In this document: one piece after another, positions 35,518-36,930 of the stretch
Layout of the letters: every line of letters starts with the position of its first letter
Position numbering within the stretch: position 1 is the stretch's first letter
Origin: Candidatus Anaeroferrophillacea bacterium
GTDB lineage: Bacteria > Desulfobacterota > Anaeroferrophillalia > Anaeroferrophillales > Anaeroferrophillaceae
Length of the DNA: 36,930 nucleotides
Direction: 5' to 3'
NCBI GenBank assembly: GCA_016933675.1
Contig: JAFGAM010000039.1
Coordinates: 1-36,930 of the forward strand
The notes under the pieces: model-generated
Databases searched by the model: none
What the model was told of the DNA's origin: nothing
The model's input: the letters and a program-made list of their open reading frames with translations, nothing else
Translations under genes and position numbers: made by a program

Positions 35518-36222
35518 ATGATCCGCGGATTTATCGAAACCTCCTGTTCCGATTGGCCGGGGAAGGTGACGGCGGTGATCTTTCTTGCCGGTTGTAACTT
35601 CCGCTGTCCCTATTGCCACAATCATTCACTGGTGCTGGCACCCGAATTCCTGGAGCCGATTACTGAAAAGCGGGTCCTGGAGCGTCTCGCGGCGTTGGGC
35701 ACCTGGCTTGACGGAGTTTGCGTGTCCGGGGGCGAACCGACCCTGCGGCCCGAGCTGCCGGATTTGTGTCGCCGGCTGCGCGCCGCCGGCCTGGCCGTGA
35801 AGCTGGATACCAACGGCAGCCGGCCGCGAATGGTTGAAGCCTTGCTGACCGACGGGCTGGTGGACTTCGTCGCCATGGACATCAAGGCCCCCCTCCGGCG
35901 CGACCGCTATGAACGGTGCGCCGGCGCCACGGTGGACCTGGAGGCGATCAGGGAGTCCATGGAGTTGCTGGTTGCTGCCGGTATCCCCCGACAGTTCCGG
36001 GTTACCTACCATCCATCCCTCTTTCCTGCCGCGGAACTGGCCGATCTGGGGGATTTTCTGCATCGCTACGGGCCGGCAATACTCCAGAAGGCTGACCCTA
36101 GGCCCGCCCCCGCCCCCTGGTTTCGCCGACTTCCGTCGATGAAAGAAGAACAATTCCAAGATCTTATTCATGTTTTTTCGGTTTCGCGAAAAACTTCGAC
36201 CGCCGGCGAAAAAAACGATTGA
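35518..36222 (+). CDS. nrdG: Anaerobic RNR-activating protein, radical SAM
   Basis: 234 aa. The radical-SAM cysteine motif CNFRCPYC (C26, C30, C33) binds a [4Fe-4S] cluster; VSGGEPTL and KLDTNGSRP are the next family blocks. It is the longer activase type common beside bacterial and archaeal NrdD, and would generate the glycyl radical on G676 of NrdD. GGGGTGG lies a few bases before ATG 35518. The gene is the third of the operon, 115 bases after the redoxin. The C-terminus (after KADPRPAPAPWFRR) is basic and less typical. Confidence 0.93.
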   Translation: MIRGFIETSCSDWPGKVTAVIFLAGCNFRCPYCHNHSLVLAPEFLEPITEKRVLERLAALGTWLDGVCVSGGEPTLRPELPDLCRRLRAAGLAVKLDTNGSRPRMVEALLTDGLVDFVAMDIKAPLRRDRYERCAGATVDLEAIRESMELLVAAGIPRQFRVTYHPSLFPAAELADLGDFLHRYGPAILQKADPRPAPAPWFRRLPSMKEEQFQDLIHVFSVSRKTSTAGEKND

Positions 36223-36247
36223 CAAAGAAACGGCATCCGGCTATAAG
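36219..36247 (+). promoter_or_regulatory. rRNA promoter P1
   Basis: TTGACA (36219-36224), 17-base spacer, TATAAG (36242-36247), a near-consensus sigma-70 promoter starting within the nrdG stop region. A terminator-like hairpin lies about 35-60 bases downstream. Confidence 0.8.
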
Positions 36248-36279
36248 TCGCCTCCTGTGCTGCACCGCGGGGCACATGA

Positions 36280-36304
36280 CCGGCTGCGAGGCCGGAAGCT
36301 TTTT
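36280..36304 (+). terminator. Terminator-like hairpin between rRNA promoters P1 and P2
   Basis: CCGGC-TGCGAG-GCCGG (36280-36295) followed by AAGC and TTTTT. It may end nrdG read-through, but it would also hinder transcripts from P1. Confidence 0.55.
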
Positions 36305-36317
36305 CGAAAAAAAGTCC

Positions 36318-36346
36318 TTGACAAAAAAATCAAAGATGGGTAGTTA
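36318..36346 (+). promoter_or_regulatory. rRNA promoter P2
   Basis: TTGACA (36318-36323), 17-base spacer, TAGTTA (36341-36346); A-rich sequence precedes the -35. Confidence 0.7.
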
Positions 36347-36377
36347 GCCATCTCCTCTGATGCGGCACGAAAGAGTG

Positions 36378-36406
36378 TTGACAACGAGGTCGCTCTTTAG
36401 TAGACT
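36378..36406 (+). promoter_or_regulatory. rRNA promoter P3
   Basis: TTGACA (36378-36383), 17-base spacer, TAGACT (36401-36406). The nearest promoter to 16S, about 135 bases before it. Its spacer contains a boxA-like sequence. Confidence 0.75.
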
Positions 36407-36450
36407 GTACGTTACCGTCTCTGGAAAACAGAGACTTGATCTTTGAAAAC
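36391..36450 (+). promoter_or_regulatory. rRNA antitermination-like leader (boxA/boxB)
   Basis: CGCTCTTTAG (36391-36400) and TGATCTTTGAAAAC (36437-36450) resemble boxA. Between them is a hairpin GTCTCTG-GAAAA-CAGAGAC (36417-36435) with a boxB-like purine loop. Such signals recruit Nus factors so that rRNA operons are read to the end. The assignment is by resemblance. Confidence 0.6.
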
Positions 36451-36543
36451 TAAATAGGATCGCCCAAAAACTTGTTTTTCGGGTTCATGTCGATTTTTTT
36501 GATCAATGTTCTTTCCGGAGATCATCCGGGAAGACTCCAGGAT

Positions 36544-36930
<387 letters not shown>

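Overview
This window looks like chromosomal DNA of a GC-rich anaerobic or facultative Gram-negative bacterium. The partial 16S rRNA gene at the right edge has a start that resembles Desulfobacterota (perhaps Desulfuromonadia). That placement is from memory and tentative. A class III (oxygen-sensitive) ribonucleotide reductase operon fits an anaerobic life. Most genes are ordinary housekeeping or accessory functions. I see no CRISPR array, prophage or intact mobile element.

Layout. 1-470: decayed IS5-like transposase on the minus strand, running off the left edge. 653-3313: aminopeptidase N. 3503-6601 (minus): a SYLF-domain periplasmic protein and a large CoA-ligase-like/GNAT fusion. 6926-12049: a phosphate (Pst) uptake locus, pstS-pstC-pstA-pstB followed by a second, lipoprotein-type pstS. 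12633-16916 (minus): a membrane protein with two RCK/TrkA-N units, and a PHA-synthase-like DUF3141 protein with a TerB-like tail. 17301-17435: a diverged 135-bp copy of part of the CoA-ligase/GNAT gene. 17565-18011 (minus): a small cysteine-motif protein. 18274-18942: a hemolysin III family protein. 19442-22146: a periplasmic Cache protein and a chemoreceptor. 22261-22346 (minus): tRNA-Leu(GAG). 22485-23431 (minus): a nitroreductase and a FlaG-like small protein. 24056-27216: rarA and uvrC, overlapping. 27476-28342: an RmlD-like reductase. 28324-29477 (minus): an MTH1187-family protein and a nitrilase-family amidase. 29928-30488: a GNAT acetyltransferase. 30903-32522: a class III adenylate cyclase. 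32995-36222: nrdD, a CPRC redoxin and nrdG. 36219-36930: tandem rRNA promoters, an antitermination-like leader and the first ~387 nt of 16S rRNA.

How the genes work together. The Pst locus is a complete phosphate ABC importer with two binding proteins, one soluble and one lipid-anchored. A terminator-like hairpin after the first pstS would give extra binding protein. The nrdD-redoxin-nrdG operon carries a catalytic subunit, a probable reductant and a radical-SAM activase. Its promoter is overlapped by two NrdR-box-like sites. rarA-uvrC is a DNA-damage pair.

The less ordinary items are the partially deleted acyl-CoA-ligase/GNAT fusion with a relic of itself about 11 kb away, the RCK membrane protein without a recognisable K+ filter next to DUF3141-TerB, the redoxin inside the class III RNR operon, and several palindromic or repeated intergenic elements. 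I did not find a clearly new multi-gene system.
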